DNA of 64,000 nt from Paracoccus indicus (GCF_003056335.1 NZ_PYWA01000008.1:62001-126000), one strand, 5' to 3'; counted from the first letter of the stretch, positions 14,593-26,998 are shown. Numbers and translations are program-made. The notes: generated from the sequence alone by a model not told the origin.

Positions 14593-16188
14593 TTGTCCGA
14601 CAGCAGCACTCCGGATCTTGTCGATCTGTTCGTGATCGGCGGCGGCATCAACGGCTGCGGCATCGCGCGTGACGCGGTCGGTCGCGGGCTTTCCGTGACC
14701 CTGGCCGAGATGGGCGACCTGGCGCAGGCGACGTCCTCATCCTCGACCAAGCTGTTCCACGGCGGGCTGCGCTATCTGGAATACTTCGAATTCCGCCTGG
14801 TCCGCGAGGCGCTGATCGAGCGTGAGGTTCTGCTGCAGGCCATGCCGCACATCAGCTGGCCGATGCGCTTTGTCCTGCCCTGGCATCCCGACATGCGGTT
14901 CGAATCCGACACGCCGACCTCGAAGCTGCTGGGGATGGTGATGCCCTGGATGAAGGGCCGCAGGCCGTCCTGGCTGATCCGCTTGGGGCTGTTCATGTAT
15001 GACAACCTGGGCGGTCGCAAGATCCTGCCCGGCACGCGGACCCTGTCGCTGGACGGTACGCCCGAGGGCGCGCCTTTGCAGGACCGCTTTCACCACGCCT
15101 ATGAATATTCCGACTGCTGGGTCGAGGATTCGCGTCTGGTCGTCCTGAACGCCCGCGACGCCGAGGCGCGTGGTGCACGCATCATGACCCGGACCAAGGT
15201 GATTTCGGCCGACCGCCATGCCGACCATTGGGTCGTGACCGTCGAAGATCCCGAGGGACAGCAGCAGACCCATCGTGCCCGCATGCTGATCAACGCGGGC
15301 GGGCCGTGGGTCGGCGACATCATCCAAGGCAAGATTCGCCTGAATTCGTCCGAAGGCGTGCGGCTTGTCCGCGGCTCGCATATCGTGACGCGCAAGCTTT
15401 ATGATCACGACAAGTGCTATTTCTTCCAAGGCACCGACGGGCGGATCATCTTCGCCATTCCCTACGAGACCGACTTCACCCTGATCGGCACGACTGATGC
15501 CGAACATCAGGACCCCTCGGTCACGCCCGAATGCACGCCCGAGGAACGCGATTACCTGCTGAACTTCGCCAACCAGTATTTCCGCCAGCAGTTGTCGGCG
15601 GATGACGTGGTCTGGTCTTATTCCGGCGTGCGTCCGCTCTATGACGACGGCGCGCAGAGCGCGACGGCGGCCACGCGGGATTATACGCTGAAGGTGGACA
15701 GCGATGGTGGTGCGCCGGTGCTGAACGTCTTTGGCGGCAAGATCACCACCTATCGTCGGCTGGCGGAATCGGCGCTGGAAAAGATCGGCGTGCATTTCGA
15801 CGGGCTGTCCGGGCCCTGGACCAAGGGCGTCGCGCTGCCGGGGGGCGATTTCCCCGTCGATGGGGTCGCGGCGCTTGTCGAAGGGCTGCGTAAGGCGCAT
15901 CCTTTCCTGACCGATCGTTGGGCGCTGCGCCTTGTGCGCGCCTATGGCGCCGAGGCCTCCGAGGTGATGGGCAATGCCGTCATGCCCGCGGATCTGGGCA
16001 TCGATTTCGGCGCCACCCTGACCGAGGCCGAGGTGATCTGGCTGATGGATCGCGAATATGCCACCTGCGCCGCCGACGTGATCTGGCGCCGCAGCAAGCT
16101 GGGTCTGCATCTGGACGATGATCAGATCCATGCACTGGATGAATGGATGCAGGCCCGAGCGGGCCGCGTGGGTGCAGCCGCAGGATAA
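14593..16188 (+). CDS. glpD: aerobic glycerol-3-phosphate dehydrogenase
   Basis: Membrane-associated flavoenzyme of 531 aa that oxidises glycerol 3-phosphate to dihydroxyacetone phosphate and passes electrons to quinone. The FAD-binding motif VIGGGINGCGIARDA spans about residues 14-28, and the conserved ATSSSSTKLFHGGLRYLE follows from about residue 45. The start appears to be TTG at 14593, with AAAGGAA 7-8 nt upstream. The first in-frame ATG is about 40 codons later and would remove the FAD motif. It is the first gene of a glpD-STPQUVK run and is probably repressed by GlpR. Confidence 0.93.
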   Translation: MSDSSTPDLVDLFVIGGGINGCGIARDAVGRGLSVTLAEMGDLAQATSSSSTKLFHGGLRYLEYFEFRLVREALIEREVLLQAMPHISWPMRFVLPWHPDMRFESDTPTSKLLGMVMPWMKGRRPSWLIRLGLFMYDNLGGRKILPGTRTLSLDGTPEGAPLQDRFHHAYEYSDCWVEDSRLVVLNARDAEARGARIMTRTKVISADRHADHWVVTVEDPEGQQQTHRARMLINAGGPWVGDIIQGKIRLNSSEGVRLVRGSHIVTRKLYDHDKCYFFQGTDGRIIFAIPYETDFTLIGTTDAEHQDPSVTPECTPEERDYLLNFANQYFRQQLSADDVVWSYSGVRPLYDDGAQSATAATRDYTLKVDSDGGAPVLNVFGGKITTYRRLAESALEKIGVHFDGLSGPWTKGVALPGGDFPVDGVAALVEGLRKAHPFLTDRWALRLVRAYGAEASEVMGNAVMPADLGIDFGATLTEAEVIWLMDREYATCAADVIWRRSKLGLHLDDDQIHALDEWMQARAGRVGAAAG

Positions 16189-16218
16189 GCGGCGCGACCT
16201 TGGGAGGGGATCGAAGAC

Positions 16219-17304
16219 ATGACTTTGGAACTGAAGGGCGTCAGCAAGATCGTCGAGGGGCAGGTGCATATCCACCCCACCGATCTGACGCTGGAACGCG
16301 GAACGATGAACGTGCTGCTGGGGCCGACGCTCTCGGGCAAGACCTCGCTGATGCGGCTGATGGCAGGGCTGGACAAGCCCGCCGAGGGTCGGATCATCTG
16401 GAACGGCAAGGATGTCACCGGAATGCGGGTTCAGGACCGGCAGGTGGCGATGGTCTATCAGCAGTTCGTCAACTATCCGGCGATGACGGTCTTCGACAAC
16501 ATCGCCTCGCCGCTGCGGCTGATGGGGGTGGATGCCTCTGAAATCGACGCCCGCGTCCGCGAGACCGCCGAGATGATGAAGCTGACCCCGATGCTGCAGC
16601 GCAAGCCGCTGGAGTTGTCGGGCGGCCAGCAGCAGCGCTGCGCCTTGGCGCGCGCGCTGGTCAAGAATGCCGGTCTGGTGCTGCTGGACGAGCCGCTGGC
16701 GAACCTCGACTACAAGCTGCGCGAGGAATTGCGCGTCGAGATCCCGCGAATCTTCGAGGCCTCGGGCGCGATCTTCGTATATGCCACCACCGAACCCGAG
16801 GAAGCCCTGCTGCTGGGCGGCAATACCGCCACGCTCTGGGAAGGCCGCGTGACGCAATTCGGACCGACGCCCCATGTCTATCGCCAGCCGGCCTCGGCCA
16901 CGACGGCGCGGGTCTTCTCCGATCCGCCGATGAATTTCGTCGGCATGGAGAAGCGCGGCGACCGCCTGTCCTTCGACGGCGGGCAGGGTGGCGATGCGGG
17001 CTTGCTGGCCACGCTGCCCGACGGGCGGTATCAGGCGGGCTTTCGTCCCAACCACCTGCATCTGTCGCAGCCCGCGCCCGACGCGCTGCGCTTCGACGCC
17101 GCACTGGTCGTGACCGAGCTGACTGGGTCCGAGACCTTCGTCCACCTGGACCACCACGGGCAGCGTTGGGTCGGCTTGATCCACGGCGTCCACGACCTGC
17201 CGCTTGGCCAGACCCTACCGGTCTGGCTGGAACCGCGCCACGTCTATGTCTTTGCCGAGGATGGCCGTCTGGTCACCCCCGCAGCATATGCAACGGCAGC
17301 CTGA
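16219..17304 (+). CDS. glpS: glycerol ABC transporter ATPase GlpS (H-loop His replaced)
   Basis: One of two different ATPases of a glycerol importer like GlpSTPQUV of Rhizobium leguminosarum. It has 361 aa, with Walker A GPTLSGKTS at 35-43, a canonical LSGGQ signature at 133-137, Walker B LVLLDEP at 153-159 and a C-terminal OB-like domain. The switch segment reads YATTEPEEA instead of the usual Y-V-T-H-D, so the H-loop histidine is Thr191. That predicts weak hydrolysis at the site built on GlpS Walker motifs. GAGGGG precedes the ATG. It follows glpD by 30 nt and precedes glpT by 13 nt. Confidence 0.9.
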   Translation: MTLELKGVSKIVEGQVHIHPTDLTLERGTMNVLLGPTLSGKTSLMRLMAGLDKPAEGRIIWNGKDVTGMRVQDRQVAMVYQQFVNYPAMTVFDNIASPLRLMGVDASEIDARVRETAEMMKLTPMLQRKPLELSGGQQQRCALARALVKNAGLVLLDEPLANLDYKLREELRVEIPRIFEASGAIFVYATTEPEEALLLGGNTATLWEGRVTQFGPTPHVYRQPASATTARVFSDPPMNFVGMEKRGDRLSFDGGQGGDAGLLATLPDGRYQAGFRPNHLHLSQPAPDALRFDAALVVTELTGSETFVHLDHHGQRWVGLIHGVHDLPLGQTLPVWLEPRHVYVFAEDGRLVTPAAYATAA

Positions 17305-17317
17305 GGGGGACGCGACA

Positions 17318-18388
17318 ATGGCAAAGATCACACTGGAAAATCTGGCGCATTCCTATCTGCCGAACCCGAAATCGGAAGACGATTACGCGCTGAAGCAGCT
17401 GGACCATGACTGGGACGACGGGGCGGCCTATGCGCTGCTGGGGTCGTCGGGTTGCGGGAAGTCGACGCTGCTGAACATCATCTCGGGGTTGCTGGTCCCG
17501 TCGCAGGGCCGCATCCTGTTCGACGGGCAGGACGTGACCCGCGCCCCCACGGCGGAACGCAACATCGCGCAGGTGTTCCAGTTCCCGGTCGTCTACGACA
17601 CCATGACCGTGCGCGACAACCTGGCCTTCCCGCTGCGCAACCGTGGCCGGGACGAGGCCTATGTCGCCGAACGCGTGAACGAGATCGCCCGCATGATCGG
17701 CATGGAGCACATGCTGTCGCGCAAGGCCCAGGGGCTGACCGCGGACGCCAAGCAGAAGATCAGCCTGGGCCGCGGCATGGTCCGCAAGGATGTGAACGCG
17801 CTTCTGTTCGACGAACCGCTGACGGTGATCGACCCGCATATGAAGTGGGAATTGCGCACGCAGCTGAAGAAGCTGCACCATGATTTCGGTCACACGATGA
17901 TCTATGTCACCCATGACCAGACCGAGGCGCTGACCTTCGCCGACAAGGTCGTGGTCATGTATGACGGTCGCGTCGTCCAGATCGGCACACCCGAGGAACT
18001 GTTCGCACGTCCCGAACATACCTTCGTCGGCTATTTCATCGGATCGCCGGGGATGAACCTGCTGCCCGCCAAGATCGACGGCAACCAGGCCCTGATACCG
18101 GGCGGCACGACGCCCCTGGCGCATTCATACGGCCCCGTCTCGGGCAACGTGCAGCTGGGTATCCGCCCCGAACACGTGCGCCTATCGTCGGATCAGGGGC
18201 TGCCCGTCACCATCCGCCGGATCGAGGATGTGGGCCGCCACAAGATCATCCGCGCCGACCTGATGGGCCATGACATCAACATCATCGCACCCGAGGATCA
18301 GTCGATCGGATCGGACATGACCCGCGCGGTCTTCGATCCGGGCCGCGTGAACGTCTATGCCGACGACTGGCGCGTCGCGCCCGGATAA
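17318..18388 (+). CDS. glpT: glycerol ABC transporter ATPase GlpT (degenerate signature)
   Basis: Partner ATPase of GlpS, 356 aa. Walker A GSSGCGKST is at 42-50, Walker B LLFDEP near 162-167 and a normal H-loop YVTHDQTEA with H199. Where LSGGQ is expected the sequence is LTADA (140-144), and the D-loop SNLD is replaced by TVID. The protein therefore lacks a proper signature but keeps intact nucleotide-binding and hydrolysis elements, the mirror image of GlpS. The ATG at 17318 follows a GAGGGGGA stretch. The name follows the Rhizobium glycerol ABC transporter; it is unrelated to the E. coli glycerol-3-phosphate antiporter GlpT. Confidence 0.9.
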   Translation: MAKITLENLAHSYLPNPKSEDDYALKQLDHDWDDGAAYALLGSSGCGKSTLLNIISGLLVPSQGRILFDGQDVTRAPTAERNIAQVFQFPVVYDTMTVRDNLAFPLRNRGRDEAYVAERVNEIARMIGMEHMLSRKAQGLTADAKQKISLGRGMVRKDVNALLFDEPLTVIDPHMKWELRTQLKKLHHDFGHTMIYVTHDQTEALTFADKVVVMYDGRVVQIGTPEELFARPEHTFVGYFIGSPGMNLLPAKIDGNQALIPGGTTPLAHSYGPVSGNVQLGIRPEHVRLSSDQGLPVTIRRIEDVGRHKIIRADLMGHDINIIAPEDQSIGSDMTRAVFDPGRVNVYADDWRVAPG

Positions 18389-18415
18389 GGGCCGGCAAGG
18401 GGAGGGGAAAGAAAA

Positions 18416-19282
<867 letters not shown>

Positions 19283-19285
19283 TCC

Positions 19286-20095
<810 letters not shown>

Positions 20096-20110
20096 GGGGG
20101 GAATTGCATC

Positions 20111-20383
20111 ATGTCCTGGATGGCCTGGACCATGCCGACGGCGCTTTTCTTCGCCACCATCGCGGTGCTGCTGATCATCTTCTCGATCCTTGCGATCCGC
20201 TTTCCCGAAACGCCGCGCACCGGCGTTCTGGGGATCGAGACGACACGCGGCGACCGCCTTTTCATCACGCTTCTGGGCTCGGCCTTCATCAACCTGGCAT
20301 GGCTGGGTCTGGTGGGGCTGGCGCAGCCCTGGGCGTTGCTGGTCTGCCTGATCTACGCCGCTGCCGTTTTCCGGTGGGTGTGA
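20111..20383 (+). CDS. glpU: small membrane protein GlpU (DUF2160-like)
   Basis: A 90-aa integral membrane protein with three predicted hydrophobic segments, at about residues 8-29, 52-70 and 72-88, and a short polar loop around 31-50. An AAGGGGGG stretch precedes the ATG. It lies between glpQ and glpV, the same position as the small membrane protein of the Rhizobium glycerol transporter operon. Its function in transport is not established; it may stabilise or modulate the permease complex. Confidence 0.85.
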   Translation: MSWMAWTMPTALFFATIAVLLIIFSILAIRFPETPRTGVLGIETTRGDRLFITLLGSAFINLAWLGLVGLAQPWALLVCLIYAAAVFRWV

Positions 20384-20456
20384 TCGCGCGGGGCCTGCGG
20401 ACGTAAGGAACCTGCGGGCCAAAAAGAAACGGAATGATCCCAAGGGAGGGAAACAC

Positions 20457-22160
20457 ATGAACAGAAGATTGCTGTCCACCACTGCGGTGCTGATGGCGCT
20501 GACCGGACCCGCATTCGCGGATATGGCAGCCGCCACCAAGTTCCTGGACGAGGAGATCGGCGACCAGTCGGTCCTGTCGCGCGAGGATCAGGAAGCCGAG
20601 ATGCAGTGGTTCGTCGATGCGGCAGAGCCCCTGAAGGGCATGTCCATCAACGTGGTCTCGGAAACGATCACCACGCATGAATACGAAAGCCGCGTCCTCG
20701 CGCCCGCTTTCACCGCCATCACCGGCATCGAGGTCACCCATGACCTGATCGGCGAGGGCGACGTCGTCGAAAAGCTGCAGACCCAGATGCAGACCGGCGA
20801 GAACGTCTATGACATGTACATCAACGATGCCGACCTGATCGGGACGCATTGGCGCTATCAGCAGGCCCGCAACATCACCGACTGGATGGCCGAAGAGGGC
20901 GCGGAGTTCACCAACCCCGATCTGGACCTGGACGATTTCATCGGCTTGGCCTCCGCGACCGGTCCGGACGACAAGCTGTATCAGCTGCCCGTCCAGCAGT
21001 TCGCGAACCTCTACTGGTTCCGCCACGATTGGTTCACCGATCCCGACATCATGGCCGAATTCCGCGCCGAATACGGCTATGACCTGGGCGTTCCGGTCAA
21101 CTGGTCGGCTTACGAAGATATCGCCAAGTTCTTCACCGGCCGCGAGATCGACGGCCAGGAAGTCTTCGGCAACATGGATTACGGCAAGAAGGACCCGTCG
21201 CTCGGCTGGCGCTTCACCGATGCATGGATGTCGATGGCCGGCATGGGCGACAAGGGTGAACCCAACGGCTTCCCGGTCGACGAATGGGGCATCCGCGTCA
21301 ACGAGGATTACCAGCCCGTGGGGTCCTGCATGGCGCGTGGCGGTGCCACGAACAGCCCCGCCGCCGTCTATGCCATCGAGAAATACATCGACTGGCTGAA
21401 GAACTATACGCCCCCCGCAGCCGCAGGCATGACCTTCAGTGAGGCCGGTCCGGTTCCCGCACAGGGCAACATCGCCCAGCAGATGTTCTGGTACACCGCC
21501 TTCACCGCCGACATGGTCAAGGAAGGTCTGCCCGTCATGAACGAGGACGGCACGCCGAAATGGCGCATGGCTCCGTCCCCCTATGGCGCCTATTGGGAAG
21601 AGGGCATGAAGGTCGGCTATCAGGACGTGGGTGCCGCCACGCTGATGAAATCGACCCCGGTGGATCGCGCGCAGGCCGCCTGGCTTTACGCCCAGTTCAT
21701 CGTCTCGAAGACCGTCGACACCAAGAAAAGCCACGTCGGTCTGACCTTCGTGCGTGACAGCACCGTCCGCCACGAGAGCTTTACCGAACGTGCGCCGCAA
21801 CTGGGTGGCCTTGTCGAGTTCTATCGTTCGCCCGACCGCACGCGTTGGTCGGATACGGGCCTGAACGTGCCGGATTATCCGCGCCTGGCGCAGCTGTGGT
21901 GGCAGAACATCGGCGATGCATCCTCGGGTGCGAAAACCGCGCAGGAAGCCTTGGATGCGCTGTGCGAACAGCAGGAATCCGTGCTGGAGCGTCTGGAGCG
22001 TTCGGGCGTCCAGGGCGACCTTGGCCCCAAGATGAACGAGCCGCTGGACCCGCAGGTCTGGCTGGATCAGGAAGGTGCGCCCAAGCCCAAGCTGGAGAAT
22101 GAAAAGCCCGCTCCGGTCACCATCGCCTATGAAGACCTGATCAAGCGCTGGCAGGAATAA
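20457..22160 (+). CDS. glpV: glycerol ABC transporter periplasmic binding protein GlpV
   Basis: Periplasmic glycerol-binding protein of 567 aa, much longer than usual sugar-binding proteins and in keeping with the GlpV type. A signal peptide ends at about residue 21 (AFA followed by DM). AGGGAGGG precedes the ATG by about 6 nt. It sits after the permease genes, whereas the polyol and galactoside operons put the binding protein first. Directly after its stop codon comes a pair of mutually exclusive GC-rich hairpins before glpK. Confidence 0.9.
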   Translation: MNRRLLSTTAVLMALTGPAFADMAAATKFLDEEIGDQSVLSREDQEAEMQWFVDAAEPLKGMSINVVSETITTHEYESRVLAPAFTAITGIEVTHDLIGEGDVVEKLQTQMQTGENVYDMYINDADLIGTHWRYQQARNITDWMAEEGAEFTNPDLDLDDFIGLASATGPDDKLYQLPVQQFANLYWFRHDWFTDPDIMAEFRAEYGYDLGVPVNWSAYEDIAKFFTGREIDGQEVFGNMDYGKKDPSLGWRFTDAWMSMAGMGDKGEPNGFPVDEWGIRVNEDYQPVGSCMARGGATNSPAAVYAIEKYIDWLKNYTPPAAAGMTFSEAGPVPAQGNIAQQMFWYTAFTADMVKEGLPVMNEDGTPKWRMAPSPYGAYWEEGMKVGYQDVGAATLMKSTPVDRAQAAWLYAQFIVSKTVDTKKSHVGLTFVRDSTVRHESFTERAPQLGGLVEFYRSPDRTRWSDTGLNVPDYPRLAQLWWQNIGDASSGAKTAQEALDALCEQQESVLERLERSGVQGDLGPKMNEPLDPQVWLDQEGAPKPKLENEKPAPVTIAYEDLIKRWQE

Positions 22161-22203
22161 GCCCGCGCCATGCGAAACGGGGGGCGCGGGCAGCCGCGCC
22201 CCC
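22161..22203 (+). other. alternative stem-loops between glpV and glpK
   Basis: Hairpin A pairs GCCCGCGCC (22161-22169) with GGCGCGGGC (22183-22191). Hairpin B pairs GGGGGCGCGG (22180-22189) with CCGCGCCCCC (22194-22203) around the tetraloop GCAG. They share bases 22183-22189, so only one can form at a time. The element begins on the base after the glpV stop and ends 29 nt before the glpK start. Confidence 0.6.
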
Positions 22204-22232
22204 TTCCGACATCTTCGACAGGATGGATTGCC

Positions 22233-23711
<1,479 letters not shown>

Positions 23712-23785
23712 GGTCGTCGTCGCGCTTGCCAAGCGGGCCTTTCGGGGGCAACCCTTGGGACATTCACGGACAAGGCAGGCCCCCG

Positions 23786-24862
23786 ATGCAGGACGCACCC
23801 CGGATATTGCTGATCGGCGCGGGCCATGCGCATCTGGTGGCCCTGCCCGACATCAGGCGGCGCCTGCCCGATGCCCAGATCACCCTGATCGATCCGTCGC
23901 CCTTCGCGGCCTATTCGGGGATGCTGCCGGGGGTGGTCGCAGGGCATTATGAGCCCGATCAGGCGCGCTTCGACTTGTCTTGGATCGCCCAAAGGAATGG
24001 CGCCAGATTGGTCACCGGCAAGGTGGATGGTATCGATCCGAAGCTGCGGCAGGCGACGACGACGGCGGGCCGGATGGGGTTCGACATCGCCTCGGTCGAT
24101 ATCGGCATCCAAGGTGATCTGCGTCAGATCCCGGGTTTCGTCGAACATGGGGTGGCCGTCAAACCCCTATCCCGCTTCGCCGAGCGTTGGACGCAGTTTC
24201 TGGAAAACCCCGGCCCTGTGACCATCATCGGCGGCGGCGTTGCAGGGGTTGAACTGGCGCTGGCTGCCGCCCATTGCATCGGCCCCCATGTCACGCTGAT
24301 CGAGAAGGGGCCGCGGGTTGTCCCCGAACTGCCGTCCGCGCCGCGTCGCCTGCTGCTTGAACTACTGGCCGAGCGTGGCGTCACCGTCCACATCAAGTCC
24401 ACCGTAGCCTGCATCCTGCCCGAGGACGTGATCCTGGCCGATCGGACCCGCATCGCCAGCGACCTGACCATCGCCGCGGCGGGCGGGCAGCCCGCGCCGT
24501 GGCTGGCGCGCTGCCTGCCATGCGACGCGCAGGGACATGCGACCGTCGGGCCGGACCTTCAGGTCACGGACTGTCCGGGCATCTTTGCCGTGGGCGACTG
24601 CGCGGTCATCCTCGATGCGCCGCGCCCCAAGGCGGGGGTCCATGCGGTGCGGCAAGGGCCTGTGCTGGCGCGCAATATCGTGGCGGTGGCGCAGGGCAAG
24701 GCGACGGTGCCCCACAAGCCGCAGAAGCATCACCTGAAGATCGTTTCACTTGGTGGCAAGTCAGGGTTGGCGATCTGGCGTGGGGCGCATGTCGCGGGCC
24801 CTTGGGTCTGGCGGTGGAAGGACCGCATCGACCGCCGTTTCATGGCACGGACCGGTCGTTAG
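23786..24862 (+). CDS. FAD/NAD(P)-dependent oxidoreductase (SelD-associated NDH-2-like type)
   Basis: A 358-aa cytosolic flavoprotein of the pyridine nucleotide-disulfide oxidoreductase superfamily. The FAD motif LLIGAGHAHL begins at residue 8, a second dinucleotide motif TIIGGGVAGVELALAAA lies near residue 150, and the FAD-end motif GIFAVGDCA near residue 265. The GAGHAHL/AAYSGMLPG pattern is typical of the flavoprotein domain fused to or next to selenide water dikinase in many bacteria, and of related NDH-2-like proteins. No selD is seen here. It lies 74 nt after glpK and may be independent. It overlaps the next gene by 4 nt tail-to-tail. Confidence 0.75.
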   Translation: MQDAPRILLIGAGHAHLVALPDIRRRLPDAQITLIDPSPFAAYSGMLPGVVAGHYEPDQARFDLSWIAQRNGARLVTGKVDGIDPKLRQATTTAGRMGFDIASVDIGIQGDLRQIPGFVEHGVAVKPLSRFAERWTQFLENPGPVTIIGGGVAGVELALAAAHCIGPHVTLIEKGPRVVPELPSAPRRLLLELLAERGVTVHIKSTVACILPEDVILADRTRIASDLTIAAAGGQPAPWLARCLPCDAQGHATVGPDLQVTDCPGIFAVGDCAVILDAPRPKAGVHAVRQGPVLARNIVAVAQGKATVPHKPQKHHLKIVSLGGKSGLAIWRGAHVAGPWVWRWKDRIDRRFMARTGR

Positions 24863-25803
24863 GACCCGCAGCTGCCTGCGCCGGAGGTGATCTGGGCCAG
24901 GATCGGATAGTGGTCGCTTGGCCATTCCCCGTCGAAGCGCTGGCGGATGGCCACCGGGCGTCCCTGCATGGCGGTCCCGCAATCCAGCATCACATGGTCG
25001 ATGGCACCAAAAAGGTTCAGCCCCCGGTTCAGGTGATAGGTGGATCCCGTGACCGGCGACAGGCTCAGCCCGGCCTCTTTCAGGATCGCGACCGTCTCGG
25101 ACCCGGCCATGGCGTTCAGATCGCCCGCCAGAACGACATGCTCGCCCTCCGAGGTCCATTCGTTCACCCGATCACGCACCAGCCGCGCCGAGCGCAGCCG
25201 GTTCTCGCCGCTGCCATAGTCGAAATGGACGTTCACCACCCGCAGATCCTTCCCGCTGCGCAGGTCGTGGAATTTCGCCCAGGACGCGAAGGCCGGATAA
25301 GAGCCGTTGAAGGTCCGCGAATAGATGACATCCGGCGTCTCGGAAAAGAAGAACCACCCCTGATCCAGCAGCCTCAGCCGGGCATGGCGATAAAAGATCG
25401 GCTGCGTGGTCGGAAAGCTGCGCCAATCACCCGTGGCGGCGGCGCGGTAATCCGGCATCGCCTGCAACAGCGCATCGCGGGCCAGATTGACGCTGCCATC
25501 ATCGCCGCGGCGAAAGCTCTCCATTTCCTGGAAGGCGATGATATCGGCGCCAAGCGTGCTCACGGCCTGTGTCATGGCGGGACGGCGGCGGTCCCAATCG
25601 GCGATGGACCACGCACCCTCGGGCTTGTCCAGAATGATGTAATGGACGTTGAAGCTGGCCAGCCGCAGATCTCCGGGCGCGGCCGCGCCAAGCGCCTGCG
25701 CCCCCGCGCCGCGCCCGTTCCACAGGTGCAGGACCCCGACGGCCAGCACCAGCAGCAGCGCGAAACCGGCGACCAGCCTGAAAATTCGACGGGCCATGCG
25801 CAT
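24859..25803 (-). CDS. endonuclease/exonuclease/phosphatase-family hydrolase, membrane-anchored
   Basis: A 314-aa protein with one N-terminal hydrophobic segment (about residues 8-28), so exported or membrane-anchored, and a C-terminal EEP (Mg2+-dependent phosphodiesterase) domain. Family motifs in order are SFNVHY (about 49), FQEME (about 91), VNVHFDYG, GDLNAM and SDHYPI near the C-terminus. These supply the metal ligands and the catalytic histidine and aspartate. The substrate cannot be decided; members cleave nucleic acids, sphingolipids or inositol phosphates. It starts about 90 nt divergent from the nucleoside hydrolase gene. Confidence 0.8.
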   Translation of the reverse strand: MRMARRIFRLVAGFALLLVLAVGVLHLWNGRGAGAQALGAAAPGDLRLASFNVHYIILDKPEGAWSIADWDRRRPAMTQAVSTLGADIIAFQEMESFRRGDDGSVNLARDALLQAMPDYRAAATGDWRSFPTTQPIFYRHARLRLLDQGWFFFSETPDVIYSRTFNGSYPAFASWAKFHDLRSGKDLRVVNVHFDYGSGENRLRSARLVRDRVNEWTSEGEHVVLAGDLNAMAGSETVAILKEAGLSLSPVTGSTYHLNRGLNLFGAIDHVMLDCGTAMQGRPVAIRQRFDGEWPSDHYPILAQITSGAGSCGS

Positions 25804-25892
25804 TCATCCGTTCCCGATCAGATATGGGGTGGTTGACCCTGCCGGACAGCAGGGTAAATCAGCCGCTTCTTCATGATAGGCAGGAACGGCAC

Positions 25893-26843
25893 ATGGGCAA
25901 GCACAAGGTCATCTTCGACACCGATCCCGGCGTGGACGACGCGCTTGCGCTCTATTACCTGATCCGCCATCCGCAGATCGAACTGCTGGGCGTGACGACG
26001 GTCTTCGGCAATGCCTCGGTCGCGGATACGACCCGCAATGCGCGGTTCCTGCTGCGGTCCTGGGGAGTGTCGGTGCCGGTCCATGCCGGTGCCGCCGAGG
26101 CCCTGACCCCCGACATGCCGTCCGAGGATTATCCCACCCATATCCACGGCACGAACGGGCTTGGCGATATCGACATTCCCGACCCCGCGGTCGAGGAGCG
26201 CGACACCGCCGCCCGTTTCCTGATCGACCAGGTGCGCGCGAACCCCGGTCAGATCCGCATTCTGGCAGTGGGCCGCATGACGAACCTTGCCCGCGCCCTG
26301 CAGATGGACCCCGAGATCGCCGATCTAGTCGGCGATGTGGTCATCATGGGCGGTGCCTTCCGCGTCCCCGGCAACATCACGCCCGCGGCCGAGGCGAACA
26401 TCTGGGGCGATCCGCTGGCCGCCGACATGGTCTTCGGGGCGGATTGGCATGTAACCGCGATCCCGCTGGATCTGACCACCCGAACGCTGATCAACCGCCG
26501 CGAACTGCAGGCCATCGCCGACAAGGGCGGGCCCGGGATGCAGCTGGTGGCCGATCTGTCCCAGGATTACATCGCCTTCTATGGGCAGGCGGGCTTCGAC
26601 GGCATGGTGATCCACGACTGCTGCGCCGCCGTCTTCCTGACCGACCCCGACCTCTTCCGGCTGGTGCACGGGCAGGTTCGCGTGCTGTGGCAGGGTATCG
26701 GCCTTGGGCTGACCATCATGAACCCCCGCGACCGCAAGGGGCCGAATGCCGAATGGGATGGGCTGCCGCTGCAGGCCTATGCGCAGGATGGCGACGTCGA
26801 TGCGATCATAACCCGGATTGCGCAGGTCTGCGGACAGGAATAA
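25893..26843 (+). CDS. inosine-uridine-type nucleoside hydrolase
   Basis: Cleaves the N-glycosidic bond of ribonucleosides to give base and ribose. It has 316 aa with the diagnostic Ca2+-binding motif DTDPGVDDA at residues 9-17, plus VMGGAF and the C-terminal IHDCCAA segment (Asp and metal ligand region). GCAGGAAC precedes the ATG at 25893. It is cytosolic, as no signal peptide is present. It appears to be a single-gene unit followed by a hairpin at 26861-26883. Confidence 0.9.
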   Translation: MGKHKVIFDTDPGVDDALALYYLIRHPQIELLGVTTVFGNASVADTTRNARFLLRSWGVSVPVHAGAAEALTPDMPSEDYPTHIHGTNGLGDIDIPDPAVEERDTAARFLIDQVRANPGQIRILAVGRMTNLARALQMDPEIADLVGDVVIMGGAFRVPGNITPAAEANIWGDPLAADMVFGADWHVTAIPLDLTTRTLINRRELQAIADKGGPGMQLVADLSQDYIAFYGQAGFDGMVIHDCCAAVFLTDPDLFRLVHGQVRVLWQGIGLGLTIMNPRDRKGPNAEWDGLPLQAYAQDGDVDAIITRIAQVCGQE

Positions 26844-26860
26844 TACGCTGACCGTGAACG

Positions 26861-26883
26861 ATGGCGCGCGATTGTATCGCCAT
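26861..26883 (+). terminator. inverted repeat after the nucleoside hydrolase gene
   Basis: ATGGCG (26861-26866) pairs with CGCCAT (26878-26883); an alternative inner pairing joins GCGAT with ATCGC. It starts 17 nt after the stop codon. It lacks a T-run, so termination is only a possibility. Confidence 0.3.
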
Positions 26884-26998
26884 ATCGAACACAGAAGGCG
26901 AAATTTTATGACTAATCAATGACGGTCCCCCCGCTTATCTGTCAGTCATCGAAACGGCGCAGTCGTTTCCCTGACATTCAAATTCGGAGACTGAAACC

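Noticed and set aside
14737..17193. 818-codon minus-strand frame opposite glpD and glpS
   Set aside because: Both plus-strand genes are unmistakable; the frame has no ribosome-binding site and no motif.
23786..24862. Selenide water dikinase (SelD) fusion or selenoprotein
   Set aside because: Only the flavoprotein part is present. The frame ends at a normal stop codon, and no SelD domain or in-frame TGA continuation is seen.
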